Shown here: one piece after another, positions 11,045 through 21,701 of the stretch
How positions within the stretch are numbered: the first letter of the stretch is position 1
Layout: each line of letters opens with the position of its first letter
Source of the DNA: Acanthosepion lycidas
Lineage: Eukaryota; Mollusca; Cephalopoda; Sepiida; Sepiidae
DNA length: 64,000 nt
NCBI GenBank assembly: GCA_963932145.1
Contig: OZ010580.1
Coordinates: 38,176,855-38,240,854, forward strand
Direction of reading: 5' to 3'
Position numbers and translations under genes: made by a program
Notes under the pieces: model-generated
Told to the model about the DNA's origin: nothing
What the model saw: only the letters and a program-made list of their open reading frames with translations
The model's database searches: none

Positions 11045-13325
11045 AAAGTGAAACTATAAGAACTGGAATTGTCTTTAAGGTAAGTTTCTGATAATGTTTA
11101 TATTATATTGTTGACCTACTTTTTGGGATTTAAACCATGAAACAAGACATTATGATGACTTCTCTTATATATTATTTGTCCTTCATGTGTCCTCAAAACA
11201 ATTCCTACCCATTCAGATATAGACTATAAAACACCTCTGAAGTTTGGTCTAACATATATTTTAAATGTTTTGTTAGTATGTCTTGACTGCAGCTTCACTG
11301 CCTCATGCGGAATTTGCTTTGTGTTGTGATGCATTCTTTCATTCAATTTAATTAAAGTTATATGTAATTTATGCCACAGTAGCCCTGTTGTTACCTTGTA
11401 CTTAGTAGCAAAGCTTTCATTCACTCGTTGCATAAAAATATTTGGTCACCCAATGCCATGTTGGCAGTGCGATTTCTGTCCTTGAACCACTGCGGATAGC
11501 ATAATTGAACATGAGCACATCACAAGTCATGCTATTTCAGGAATTCTTGGACATAATATTTTGACTATAACAATTTGGCCATTATCAGATCTTACTTAAA
11601 TTTTTCTTCTTACACATCATGATGGCATTCAACACATCAAAATGAAGTATTTAAAGTTATAGTCTCTGATTATATTCTTTTGACTTTGATATATGTAACT
11701 ATTATGAGATAGTAGTTGTTATTCTTGTCATATGTCACTCGTCATGATCTTTTGCCTCATCAGTGTATGTGGTAACATTTTCAAGATTTTCAGCCTATAT
11801 ACCAACAAATTGCAAGACTTATTTATTTCATTTTTTTTATTCCAATCTTTTGAAACAGATTCTTACAGGAGTGCCTCCCTGAACACTTTACTTGAAATCA
11901 TTAAGTCAAGAGTTTCTACCCTATCCTTATGATCTTTGCTTCCTGACACTTTCTCTTCTATTTACAGCACAAACCTGATTCCTCACATAATCGTTCGATT
12001 TAAGTGGCTCTCGAGCCTTGTATTATAATTTTAATTTAATTAAAAAAATTCTTTCAATTTCTTTGAATCTTGAATATTTTATAATGACAATAAATAAATT
12101 ATCCCAACCTTTCATTCAGATGCAAATGAAATTGCATTCTTCAAAAACATTTTTTTTTTCCTTGGAATGGTTCGACTTGTACTAGATCACTACATATGTA
12201 AGGAAATCATTGAAATGCCAGAAAATAAATTCATTCTTTGAGTAAGAAAGGTTGGAAACAGAGTGATATAGTTCCCCTGTTATACAGTGGCAGTGGGGTC
12301 TGTAGGTACTGTGAAGAACTTAAGATGTCAGGTGTTTACTCCTCTATTTAATCTGAGCTGTTTCACATAAGGCAACAAAGTCAGTATTCTTGATCAAGTG
12401 AAAGTCTTTGGCTGGGCAACAGGCAAAAAGTGATAATGGCACACCTTCCATCAGTGGCATTGAAAGCAGTGTTGATGTTTCAGCTTATTAGTTACATTAA
12501 TCAGCAAGTGTTTCCAGACTGGGAAGGGCTGAAGTTCAGAGCTAGCTGTCCCAAGAGTTGTATGTGAGTGATGTAGATCAGAGGGTCTGGGGATGTCTTG
12601 GTTAGAGGTAGAGACAGCAAGGGGAGGAATGAAGTGAGGGTGAAAAAAACAATTGAAAAACTAACTCTCCAGATTTTCTCTCTCTCTCTCTCCCCACTAG
12701 AGCTACCAAACAAGCTTTATTTTCTATCTCATAGGTCCCTTTTTTTTCTTTTTTTTTTTTTTTTTTTTTTACATCCTCAACATGAGTTTCAGACCTCTCT
12801 TTACTCACTAAAGAATCCTCATTATTTATATCTTTTATTTATTAGCCATTGTCAAGGTTGACTATGGGGTTCTGCATAGGCAGCTATGTTTTGTTTGAGT
12901 ACTCTCTTAACCACTCTTTTTCTCATCATTCAAATGTAAAGTTACAATGACAAAACACTGTACTTAAAAATGGGTGACAGCACAGGGAGATATGGATTCG
13001 AGAATATTAACAAATGGTGAACTGAAGCAGCCTCAGCCAAAATTTGAACTCACTTTACTGGTTTTGTTTTCTGCACTGCTAAATTACTCTTTTTCATATC
13101 AAATACAAATACTGTCTGAAATAACAATGCTGATGAGAATTTTAATAAAATTAAAGTGAAAATGCAGAATTCTTGGAGCAAAATAATTGTACTGCAGAGA
13201 AAACTGTTTAAGAAATGCAAAGGATGCCACACCAAATAAGCACCGTACTGAGGTTGGGGGTGGGAGGGTGACGGATATAATTTCATTATACACTACTTGT
13301 ATTTGATACACAAGAGTACACAAAG
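11045..13325. other. Spacer, no gene seen
   Basis: Mostly AT-rich. The stretch 12240-12640 is less AT-rich but has no domain-bearing frame. A CT tract (12677-12693) and a long T run (12747-12770) are present. Confidence 0.45.
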
Positions 13326-13329
13326 TAAT

Positions 13330-13510
13330 TATGCAATGTCATTGTTATCTACTGTCTTCTTGATTTCTCTTATATTTTATTGTTCTCAGCCCTTAATAAT
13401 GTTTTAATCTTTCTTTTTCTTTCACGATCAGTAACACCCCCCTTGTGTCTTAGTGGCTTTATTTCCTTGGTTGGAATAAAATGATTATAAAAATAAAAAT
13501 AAGCCTTTCA
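13330..13510 (+). repeat. Solo LINE 3' end (same family as 18, 22, 28 kb)
   Basis: ATCTACTGTCTTCTTGATTT, a pyrimidine-rich stretch, CTTAGTGGCTTTATTTCCTT and the end GGAATAAAATGATTATAAAA match the reverse-complemented 3' region of the LINE at 17.97-18.15 kb. Only the 3' untranslated end is left, as expected of severe 5' truncation by target-primed reverse transcription. Confidence 0.7.
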
Positions 13511-13632
13511 AAAATAATTATGTCATATGAAAAATACGGTTTGTCCTCTCTTTCATTCAACCCACTGCACATTGAGCAAAAAAAAAAAATGAGAAACAGA
13601 TTGCCTTCATGCCCCACCTCCAGTACACAGTA

Positions 13633-13634
<2 letters not shown>

Positions 13635-13664
<30 letters not shown>
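13635..13664. repeat. (TA)n microsatellite
   Basis: Pure TA repeat just before a hairpin. Confidence 0.95.
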
Positions 13665-13668
<4 letters not shown>

Positions 13669-13669
13669 A

Positions 13670-13775
13670 ATTTCATTAAAGACAACAAAATATTGTGATT
13701 AAGCTTTTTATTTAATTTTTCTTATGTTAAATAAAAAGCTTAATCACAGTACCTTGTCAGCCATCTTTTAATGAA
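13670..13775. repeat. Hairpin with perfect 21-bp core arms
   Basis: The arms 13694-13714 (from TGTGATTAAGC) and 13728-13748 are exact reverse complements with a 13-nt loop. Pairing resumes outside, where TTTCATTAAAG (about 13670) faces CTTTTAATGAAA (about 13765). It looks like a small foldback MITE. Confidence 0.85.
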
Positions 13776-13781
13776 ACATCT

Positions 13782-14083
13782 ATAAAAGAAGGATTGCTGC
13801 CCAAATACACACACACACACAAATATATATATTATTATATATATAATAATAGCTGGCCACTCATATATGAGGATACCCGTCTATTAGGGCGGCCAGCCAG
13901 TCCCTATTGCAGGCACTCACTCAAGAACATTTGTGTTTGTTCAACACCCATAGAGCCCGCCTGTGGTTTATACTACAACTAGGCTGAGCAGACCTTAGTT
14001 ACAGTTTCTCAGAAAGAGTATGTTATCTAGTGTGATCAACAATCTGAACAAGGCTAGTATAAAAGAGGGATTGCTGCCCAAAT

Positions 14084-14121
<38 letters not shown>

Positions 14122-14125
14122 GAGA
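13782..14125. repeat. Duplicated leader plus microsatellite unit
   Basis: ATAAAAGARGGATTGCTGCC (then CAAATACAC) occurs at about 13782 and again at about 14058, each time running into (CA)n and (TA)n. The 250 bp between them is GC-richer than the flanks (GGGCGGCCAGCCAGTCCC) and holds no frame of note. Confidence 0.75.
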
Positions 14126-16165
14126 AAGAGAAGTCCAAAAGTTTTGGGGAAACCTCTGACTTTTGAAGAATTACCTAAAAATTGAAGGTTGCATACCTTT
14201 TCAAAACAAATTTACTTTCTCACTTCAGACCATAGAAAAATTTTCTTCCTGAAATGTTTTTTTCTATATATTTAGTCATAATAATTACAAAATTTACTCA
14301 TTACTATGTAAAGTTTCCTTAAAATTTTAGCCTCACTGTGTAATCTATCTTGTTGGCTAATATTAATCATAGACCTGGCAGATTTAAAATTTTAGGTAAC
14401 CCGCTCTAAAAAATTGGATGCCATTCACTAATAGATTAAATAGTTTTAGCATTGTAGCTTAAGAGGAATTAATTAAAATCAAAAAGGTATTAAACTTACT
14501 AAATAATAAGTTCAGAAAGTGGTCTATAGTATATATACTATAATTTTCTATGTATAATATTTGACACATACTTTTCTAGTCTCACTCACTTTAACTGTTA
14601 TCTTGGACTGTTTCAAATTTTAGCCCTGTAAATTACCTGGATGCAAACAATGGGATCTTGTCTACCACTAATACTGACAACATCTGATTCATGATGACTG
14701 AGATGATCAAACATACTTGTACAAAACAAGACAAATATGAATGTCAGACAGTTTATCCACAATTTTGATCTTGATATCTCATTTGAAAATTGGAAAAATG
14801 CAACAAAAATATTCAACAAAACTTGTTTGGATGAAAATTTGCTGCCTGAATATATTTTATGTATATTCCGATATATATTTTGTGCCTGCAGGTAATACAC
14901 TCTGATGTTCAACAGAGTGCACAGATACTATACTGATCATTATAAGAAGTGTCCATCTATAGATAAATTTTTGGTGGGTAGGTAATATACGTGTTAGATG
15001 AAAAAAAACTATTACAAATACTAACCTAACAAAACAGAATCAAGTGCAGTTTATCTGTTGTTAGAAAACAAAAGGTTATCTTGATAAAGTTAAGAACAGG
15101 ACACCCCAGGCTCACCAGCAGCTGCTCCACCCCAGCCTCACCTGCAGACAGCCGACTTGAGGCCAGACCTTCATTTTTCTGCCAAACTGTAAGAATACAG
15201 TTGCAACCTCTTTGACTATCTCTTTATTTTTCTCTTTCTCTCTCACTCACTCTCTCTCTCTCTCTCTGTCTTTCTTCTTCAAATTTCCCACTTCATGACT
15301 AATTTGCTTAATGTGTAAATGGACTGGAAAACCAGCCACATTTTGCAAATTTCCTTTCTCCAATCTCCCTCACTACACACTCACCCGCTAAATACCTGAG
15401 TCCTGTTATCAATCAACTGGCATAACTCAATTAGCAAACATTTTTCAATGGTCTATCATAAAAGTCTTCTGAGAGAAGAACTTAAGACATAACACCTGCC
15501 AAAAATGAACCAAAGAATAAAACATGGTTTGAAATATTGTTCCTTAACTCAAGCTTTTGCCATGTGCAAACTAATTGTTGTCTCTTAAAATATTTATGTC
15601 AAAAGAAGAAGTTTGATGATCAGTGCAAGGTGATACTTCTTTTTAAATACAAGAAGACACACCTGGAAGTGAAGAAACCAATTTTTCACCTTTATTTTGT
15701 AATGAAAGATAAGATTCTGACTGTTTTCTCAATCAACAAGTTAGATTTAGCCTAACAGAAGTGGTCGTGGATGTTACTTGTGACAAATTAGATTATCAGG
15801 TTGCCATGTTGAAGAATTCCTTTTTCATGGCATCTCTCAATGAAGACTAATTATCTATTTTCCAAATAACATATGACAGGTTGTACTTGGTTACATGGTA
15901 GCATGTTACCATCACCAATGAATGCTCCCTGACCAGAGCTGTTATTGGATGCTTGAAATGGGCCATCTTTGCAATAACAAAAGCTCCTGCTGCTTTGCTA
16001 TTTTACCTATAAGTGGAGGGAGAAGTGGTTTCATGACTTTCCCAAGGACATTTAAAGAAAATAAATGGAAATTGTACCAGCTGGAGTTTAAACTCATTTT
16101 ATTGATTCTATTGTTTCTGTCATAAATCATGAGGTCCCCCTAACGTCCTTGACAGAAGTCTCACT
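14126..16165. other. AT-rich spacer, no gene seen
   Basis: A minus-strand open frame of 99 codons (14613-14912) has no recognisable domain. A CT tract lies at 15222-15268 and a GC-richer stretch at 15095-15170. I cannot assign anything to 15500-16130, although it has fairly long open frames. Confidence 0.4.
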
Positions 16166-16429
16166 CGGAAAATAATTTGATGGTGCAGTGAAGTTAAAAT
16201 TTTATCCCCAAATGACATAGGTGATCATGGCTCTCCACAACTTCCTATCACTTGTGCCTCAGCAGTTTTTTTTCCTTTGCTTAGTTGCCTGCTGCTCATT
16301 CTACTATCCATTCATGCTATCTCATCAGGTAAATGGTTCACTGCCATCTGCTATCTCATTTGCCCTCAATATGCCCTGTGTGGGTTAAATTTTCCAAGCC
16401 CTCCCTCCTCGTTAATATCAAAACTATAT

Positions 16430-16745
16430 CAGCGCATAATATAGAATTGGCAAGCCAAATTCAAATTCCATCCTAGTCTGTTATGTTCACTTGCATACAA
16501 ACATTCTTGGAAAGGCATGAATCCATTCCTGCTCCTTCCAGCTATGGGTTAAATAGCAGAGTAGACTGCAATTCAGTGGCAACCCATCTAAAATAAGAAA
16601 AACTCTAAATTCTAAGCTCTGGACCAGGCAACAGGAAACTGCACCACCATCTTTCCCAAGAATATATACCACAGATAATAAAGAAAAAGGAATCTGTGGA
16701 GAGCCATAATTGCCTCCTTCCTCAAGAGACATTAAAACAAAAAAA
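16430..16745 (+). repeat. tRNA-derived SINE, tail type B
   Basis: CAAGCCAAATTCAAATTCC is the B-box side of the head. The central block AAAGGCATGAATCC...CAGCTATGGGTTAAATAGC follows. The tail ends GGAATCTGTGGAGAGCC, then ATAATTGCCTCCTTCCTCAAG. A head-only scrap of the same kind may lie at about 16178-16210, and a tail-only scrap at about 19545-19590. Confidence 0.8.
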
Positions 16746-16749
16746 AATC

Positions 16750-17645
16750 AAGAAAGAACAGCTATTACTGCTCAGCATAAGGCAATAAAATTAAGGAAGA
16801 AAAAGTAGCCAAATATGAAGAATAATGGTAATACTTGATTTTCTTAACTTAAGACAACTGAGATTTATGTGACAAATAATTATCAAATAAAACAGAATTT
16901 CAGTTAGAAGTGAAACATTAAAAACAGCTTCTTCCTTTCTCATGAATTATGTCAACAATGACAGTTGCTTGATGACTTCTATATATTTTATATGGCAGTT
17001 TTTCATATATGAATTGTGAGCATTTTAGGAAAAGAATTTAGATAAAATTTAGTTTGTACTAGGATTTTAATCTGAACATTTATCTCTTGTTATCTGGTAT
17101 TCTTGTGTTAGACGGTCTTTAATCAATTCAAAGTTTCTGATGTATAAAATTGCTGATTATGTTTTAAGGACAATTTTTGTTTATCAAAACATTAACATTT
17201 TTAATTAATAATTTATTTTTAAATAATATATGTTGATTATTCAGTAAAAATAGAAAGTTATTTGATTCCATTAATTTTTATGGCATTTTTTATAATAAAT
17301 ATGGGAGAACCATTCAGCTCTGTCTTTTGCATTTTATACTTGTATTAGTTCAAACTGAGTCATCATAGAATTGAAGCAACAAAGAATATAAATTCTGTAT
17401 TTGATGATAATGTTATTTGTGAACAAGAAGGAAGATTTCAGGTTCACAAATAGGAAAAAGAAATTGTTTTAGAAAACCAGGAGAGAGATTGGCTTAAAAC
17501 ATTATCTAAAGAATTAATGAATTTTTTTTTTTTTTTGATACAACATTTTTATTACTTCAAACATTATTTTTAGTGGATACCCATGTTTGAAATTGATGCC
17601 CCATTTTTATTTATCTGCACACTCGAGAAATCTTAATAAAGAAAA
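16750..17645. other. AT-rich spacer, no gene seen
   Basis: Very AT-rich at 17160-17290. A T run lies at 17521-17537, followed by the short block shared with about 5790. Confidence 0.45.
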
Positions 17646-17648
17646 TGT

Positions 17649-17739
17649 GCTCTCTGGCAGAGTTTGAATCTGCATCCCCCTTCGTAGGAGAAACCACCAT
17701 TTGATTCAGTGTGCTTTAGACCACTTGGCCATAGAGAGC
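17649..17739 (-). tRNA. Type-II tRNA-like sequence, UCA at anticodon position
   Basis: Read on the minus strand, a perfect 7-bp acceptor stem forms (GCTCTCT with AGAGAGC). A Leu-like D arm follows (GGCCAAGTGGTCT, A box). The anticodon stem CACTG/TGGTG has a 7-nt loop AATCAAA. The long variable arm pairs TCTCC with GGGGA. The 5-bp T stem GCAGA/TCTGC has loop TTCAAAC (B box). A TTTT Pol III terminator lies 3' at 17642-17645. The loop puts TCA at the anticodon position, but position 33 is A instead of T, and there is one extra base beside the T stem. A one-base shift would read CAA (Leu). A related copy with a similar 3' flank lies at 59.06 kb, so this may be a SINE or pseudogene family and not a working tRNA gene. 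Confidence 0.5.
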
Positions 17740-17965
17740 ATCACAGCCCAACAAATAATATTTAAAGTAATAAAAATAAAACATGTAAAAAAGCCTGCAG
17801 TAAAACACATACATAAATACATACATACACACATGATCTCAGTTACAGAAAGTGTCGGTGGATTTCAGAGACTTGTGTTAAGTCATTTAAGAATGACTGA
17901 CAAAAAAAGTTCCCTCAATTTTGGGTCAGATATGTAAAGGCTATAATTGAGTCTAAAATAATTCT

Positions 17966-19230
17966 TTTTTTTTTTTTTTTTAATCATTTCACTCCAAGTA
18001 AGGCAGGAATGCCACTAGTATGCAGAGTGAAGGAGAGAGAAAAGACTGAGTATAGAATTGACTGAGGAAAACAAAAGCACAATGGGTTTCAAGAAGATAG
18101 AAGATGGTGACTGATGTTGCATTTAAATTTTTGAAGATTTTAGTTATTAGGGAAGTAAGGAAAGTGTGAGAAAAGAAACTGTTGAAGTAGAAGTGGCAGT
18201 TACATTTACCTTATTCAATAGTAAAAGGGTGGGACCCAGATGCCAATCTAGTAGCACATTTAAACATGTAGTCCAGGCACCGGGGGTAGCGGAGGGGGAA
18301 CTTGTCAGAGCAGTAAACATGAAAATATTTATAGAAAAGTCAGAGGGAAGCCGCATCATTACATCAGTATTCGGTGCATGGACAAATGGTAAATTTGTAA
18401 ATGTGCAAGATGGACTCTGACGAGAGTAACTTTCTAGCACAACACAATGTCCCAAATTCCCTTGCAGTAGATGCAGATTCAATGTAGGCACTCCACTTCA
18501 AATCAGTTGAAGGTGCACGGTTTTGCTCTCCATGTGTCTAGCATCAGCCATGCTGATGGTGGGCAGGAAAGTCTTCCTATGATCGTTAAAGGAAAGCGAT
18601 TTAGTTTTGGATGCATTAAAATTTATGAGCCATTTCCTGCCGCAGTTAACCACAGATTGGAATTTATTTTCAAGAGCTGTGGCTAGGATGACTTTGTCAA
18701 CTCTGAGAGATTTTCTATGAAGACAGGAGTAAATGGTAGTGTCATCAGAATAACTGCCTACTTGAGAACTGATGACATCAGGGAGATCATTGATGAAGAT
18801 CAGAAACATTGTAAGACCCAGGATAGAGCCTTGAGGGGACACACTCACATTCGTATGAAAGGATCTGGAAATGAGCCTGTTCAAGACGACATTCATTTCA
18901 TGATTTGATCAGAACAATTGGCTTAAATCAAACACACGTCCAGTAATATCGTAGCCCTGGAGCTTACATAGAAGACCAGCATGCTAAACCTGGTCAGATG
19001 CCTTTGGGATATCTAGAGCTGCAGCTCAAGCTTCGCCATTCTCATCAAGAGCTTCATATACATATTCAGTGATGGCCATTAGCACATCAGTGGTAGATCT
19101 GTCAAAACAGAAGCAATATTGTTTATCAGTAAAGGTTGTGAGAGGTAAGATGCTTAACCACTTCAGCATTGATTAAAGCCTTGAATACTTTGCCGCAAAG
19201 CAATAGGAAATTAATAGACTTGTTTAAAAA
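17966..19230 (-). pseudogene. Truncated Jockey/CR1-type LINE (reverse transcriptase)
   Basis: Non-LTR reverse transcriptase, read on the minus strand. Before 18896 the frame-broken translation carries an RT motif resembling LDIPKASD. The longest open part (18498-18896) then shows SPQGSILG and IFINDLPDVI, followed by the catalytic box, which reads YSDD where the family usually has YADD. Next come WLINFNASKTK and an SMADA motif. The C-terminal part continues toward 18166 in other frames. The 3' untranslated region (about 17980-18140) ends in AATGATT and a poly-A tail (the T run at 17966-17982 on the plus strand). The 5' half, with the endonuclease, is missing. Stops and frameshifts make it dead. 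Closest relatives are the fragments at 21.7-22.6 and 27.7-28.5 kb. Confidence 0.85.
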
Positions 19231-19234
19231 CAAA

Positions 19235-19680
19235 TGAAACATGAACAAAATTGTTCTCCGTTTCTTATTGGCAAACAAAATATTGATTGCTGACAAGAAA
19301 GTTATTTTCTTCCTTTAAGTTAGCTTATTTTCATTAAACAAATCAGCAATTTTTATTCTGAACAATCTGTTAGAAACATTTGTATATATTTAAATTTGAA
19401 TATATCTAAATTAGGTTTTAAATTCTATATATTTTATAAAAAAATTAGTTGCATTTTTAGATTAGTCAGATTAATCTGGTTAACCTAGTAGAATAAAGCA
19501 AACCTTAGTAAGAGTTAAAAATTATAGAAAGTTGTGGAGAGTCATGAATGCCAGTGTTCTCAAGGGACACGGAACATAGAAGGTATTTTTACTTTTGTCA
19601 AGTTGTCAGGTTTATTTTGTCCAAAAAGAGTCTTGATTCCTGTTTAAATTTCTGGAATGATGAGTTATCCTTATTTATAT
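19235..19680. other. AT-rich spacer
   Basis: No gene seen. It holds the SINE tail scrap near 19545-19590 (GTGGAGAGTCATGAATGCC). Confidence 0.45.
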
Positions 19681-19682
19681 GA

Positions 19683-20065
19683 TTTATACTTGAACTAATA
19701 TCCTCATCTTTGTTATTACTGTTATGGCATTTTAGCTGTTGTGCCTTCTTCAGATGTCTTTCAATCCTGGTAAAATTTAGGGAATTTCAAAATTAACCTT
19801 TTATTTAATCTATGGGAATAGATTGTTCTTGTTCTGCTGTCCATGTCTCATAATGTTCTTTTTTTTAGCTCTGTTCAGTTACTGCCTGCTTTCCATTGAG
19901 TCTAAGTCTCTGCTACCTGGCCCAGGGATTGAACTCCCAACTACAATGCTACCACTTTAAACCTCTAGTCTATTGTCTCCTGGACAGACACCTGAAGAAG
20001 GATGGCACTATGACTGAAACATTGTAATGGTCACAACAAAGATGAAGATATTAGTCTGATTGTAA
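19683..20065. repeat. Foldback repeat FB, copy 1, hammerhead-like core
   Basis: The left arm (about 19683-19770) contains, in reverse complement, CATCTGAAGAAGGCACAAC. The right arm (about 19990-20065) contains CACCTGAAGAAGG, then GACTGAAACATTGTAATGG, then TTAGTC. The middle has AGATTGTTCT and CTGTTCAGTTACTGCCTG, matched in order at 23.1 and 63.4 kb. The right arm keeps the CUGAAGA and GAAAC boxes of a hammerhead ribozyme core (19992-19998, 20016-20020). Confidence 0.7.
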
Positions 20066-20079
20066 ATCTTTTTACTCTG

Positions 20080-20490
20080 TTGTTTATCCAATATAAGACC
20101 CAAGAGCCACTCAAATTAGAGGGCTACTGAATGGTGTTGTGTTAGGTATACAGTGTAATCCGGATATAAGAGAGTTGTCGGGACCGGAGAAGAAATATCT
20201 TATATCAGGGTTTCTCTTATATCCGGGTTTGGTCTATTTTGTTTAGGTAAGTATGGCTCTAATTTGGGACCAGAGAAAATCTCTCTTATATCCGGGTTTC
20301 TCTTATATACGGGTTACACTGTATAAGAATTGTAGAATATGTAAGATATATGATGGTTGACATTAAACTTAAAGAGGTTAAACTTGTATTGGTCAAGGAA
20401 GCATCCTCTTCAGAGTCTGTTTCACAAAACCATGGGCCTTTTGAAGAAGTTATCTGAATGGAACTTTCTTCCTACCAATGAAATAGAAAA
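20080..20490 (+). repeat. Interspersed repeat R1, split by a MITE
   Basis: The full R1 order is present: ATCCAATATAAGACCCAAGA, CCACTCAAATTAGAGGG, TTAAACTTGTATTGGTC, GAAGCATCCTCTTC and TGGAACTTTCTTCCTACC. It is interrupted at 20149-20323 by an inserted TIR element. R1 has no recognisable protein or tRNA head. Confidence 0.8.
20151..20321. mobile_element. 171-bp pogo/Tigger-type MITE with TA duplication
   Basis: The left end is CAGTGTAATCCGGATATAAG and the right end, reverse complemented, is CAGTGTAACCCGTATATAAG. TA flanks both ends (20149-20150 and 20322-20323). Internal repeats of TCTCTTATATCCGGGTTT occur. There is no coding capacity. CAGTG termini with a TA duplication fit pogo/Tigger elements. 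Its position inside R1 shows it is younger than that R1 copy. Confidence 0.85.
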
Positions 20491-20504
20491 GGAATGATTT
20501 TTTA

Positions 20505-20665
20505 TTATTTTTGTTGCAAATTCTCAAGAACAAAGAAAATGTATAAATTCACTTTCCTGTGTTTTAGGTTTTATTACAATTTTAATCATCACTTTTTAAA
20601 ACAATAAACATTGCCAAAGAGTGAAGGTAGTTAAAATAAAAGTGGTATAATGTGAAAAAAAAAAA
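20505..20665 (+). repeat. Interspersed repeat R2, copy 1
   Basis: It aligns with 50145-50290: TTCTCAAGAACAAAGAAAAT, TTTAGGTTTTATTACAATTT, ATCATCACTTTTTA and GTGAAGGTAGTTAAAATAA. Class unknown. Confidence 0.75.
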
Positions 20666-20694
20666 TCCTTTGGACACTCTATCTTATTGCGGCC

Positions 20695-21700
20695 ATGTTT
20701 GTCAATTTCTTTATTCACCAAATTTAAGTAAGAGCCCTTGCTTTGTTTCAGCAGTTGACAAAGAGATATATATCATCATTTCAAGGTTGACAGCAGTCCT
20801 ATAAGAGTTGAAAGATACTCATAAAAAATTTCATTCATTGCTGATCACACTAATCTGAATTGGTTCTATTGCAGTCAAGAAAGTATCCTTCACTCAATCC
20901 TGAACCTCCCCTTCATCCATCCCTACTCAAGATAAGGCACCAAAGACAATCAATCTGATATGGCTGGGTACCAAAATTATATGTCTTCCTGACCACCTAC
21001 AGTGAAGCTCATTTTGTTTAATATGAACACAGTTGTTTTGACAGACCTAGTTCCAAAACTAACCATGAGGCAATGGAACAGTCTAGTTGTCACTTGCTTG
21101 TGGTTGCTGAATACACACCAATGGACTGATGACAAGGTTCCAGTAGTCAGACTAACACTGATTAGTGGAAAACAACATTGTTCAGCCAGATGGTTAATGG
21201 CTGGACACAGCTTGTGATATTGCTTCTGTCATCAGTACATGGTGTTAGAAATTTGCTTTGAAAAGTAACGTATTTGAGAACTTAAGTGTAGAAGACAATA
21301 AGTTTTAGCCTTGCTCCAAAGAGAAAATATATAGAAAATTGTATAGCAGAGTGAAGTTGATATATCACCTTCATACAAAGAATATCAATGTATTTAAGAG
21401 ATAAATTAGTAAAGAATTTCCAACAGTGTTTAAGATGACATTCAAAAACAAAATGAAAAAATATGAATATAATCTGTACATTAAAAAATTTACTATTACT
21501 ATGACAATAAAATTATAAAAAAATATTTTCTTCCTCTAGTCACTCTTAAATCTCATAAGAGAGTCAAGAATCATAATTTAATTGATAACTAACATAGTAC
21601 CCATCAAGAATTAGGGGATTATGTATGCATGGATCAGCACTTCTGCCTCAGAACAGAGTATCTATACACTTTGGGGAGGATCAAAATGTCACTTCCTGGA
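20695..21700. other. Spacer, no gene seen
   Basis: A 71-codon plus-strand frame (21002-21217) has no recognisable domain. The rest is AT-rich. Confidence 0.4.
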
Positions 21701-21701
21701 A

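Noticed and set aside
14613-14912. 99-codon minus-strand frame as a gene
   Set aside because: No recognisable domain, splice sites or codon bias; frames of this length are common here.
17649-17739. A functional selenocysteine tRNA
   Set aside because: D arm Leu-like, no U33, acceptor/T-arm lengths not the 9/4 form, and a sister copy with shared flank. Reported only as tRNA-like.
18166-18420. Plus-strand frames over 18.1-18.9 kb
   Set aside because: They are antisense shadows of the minus-strand LINE.
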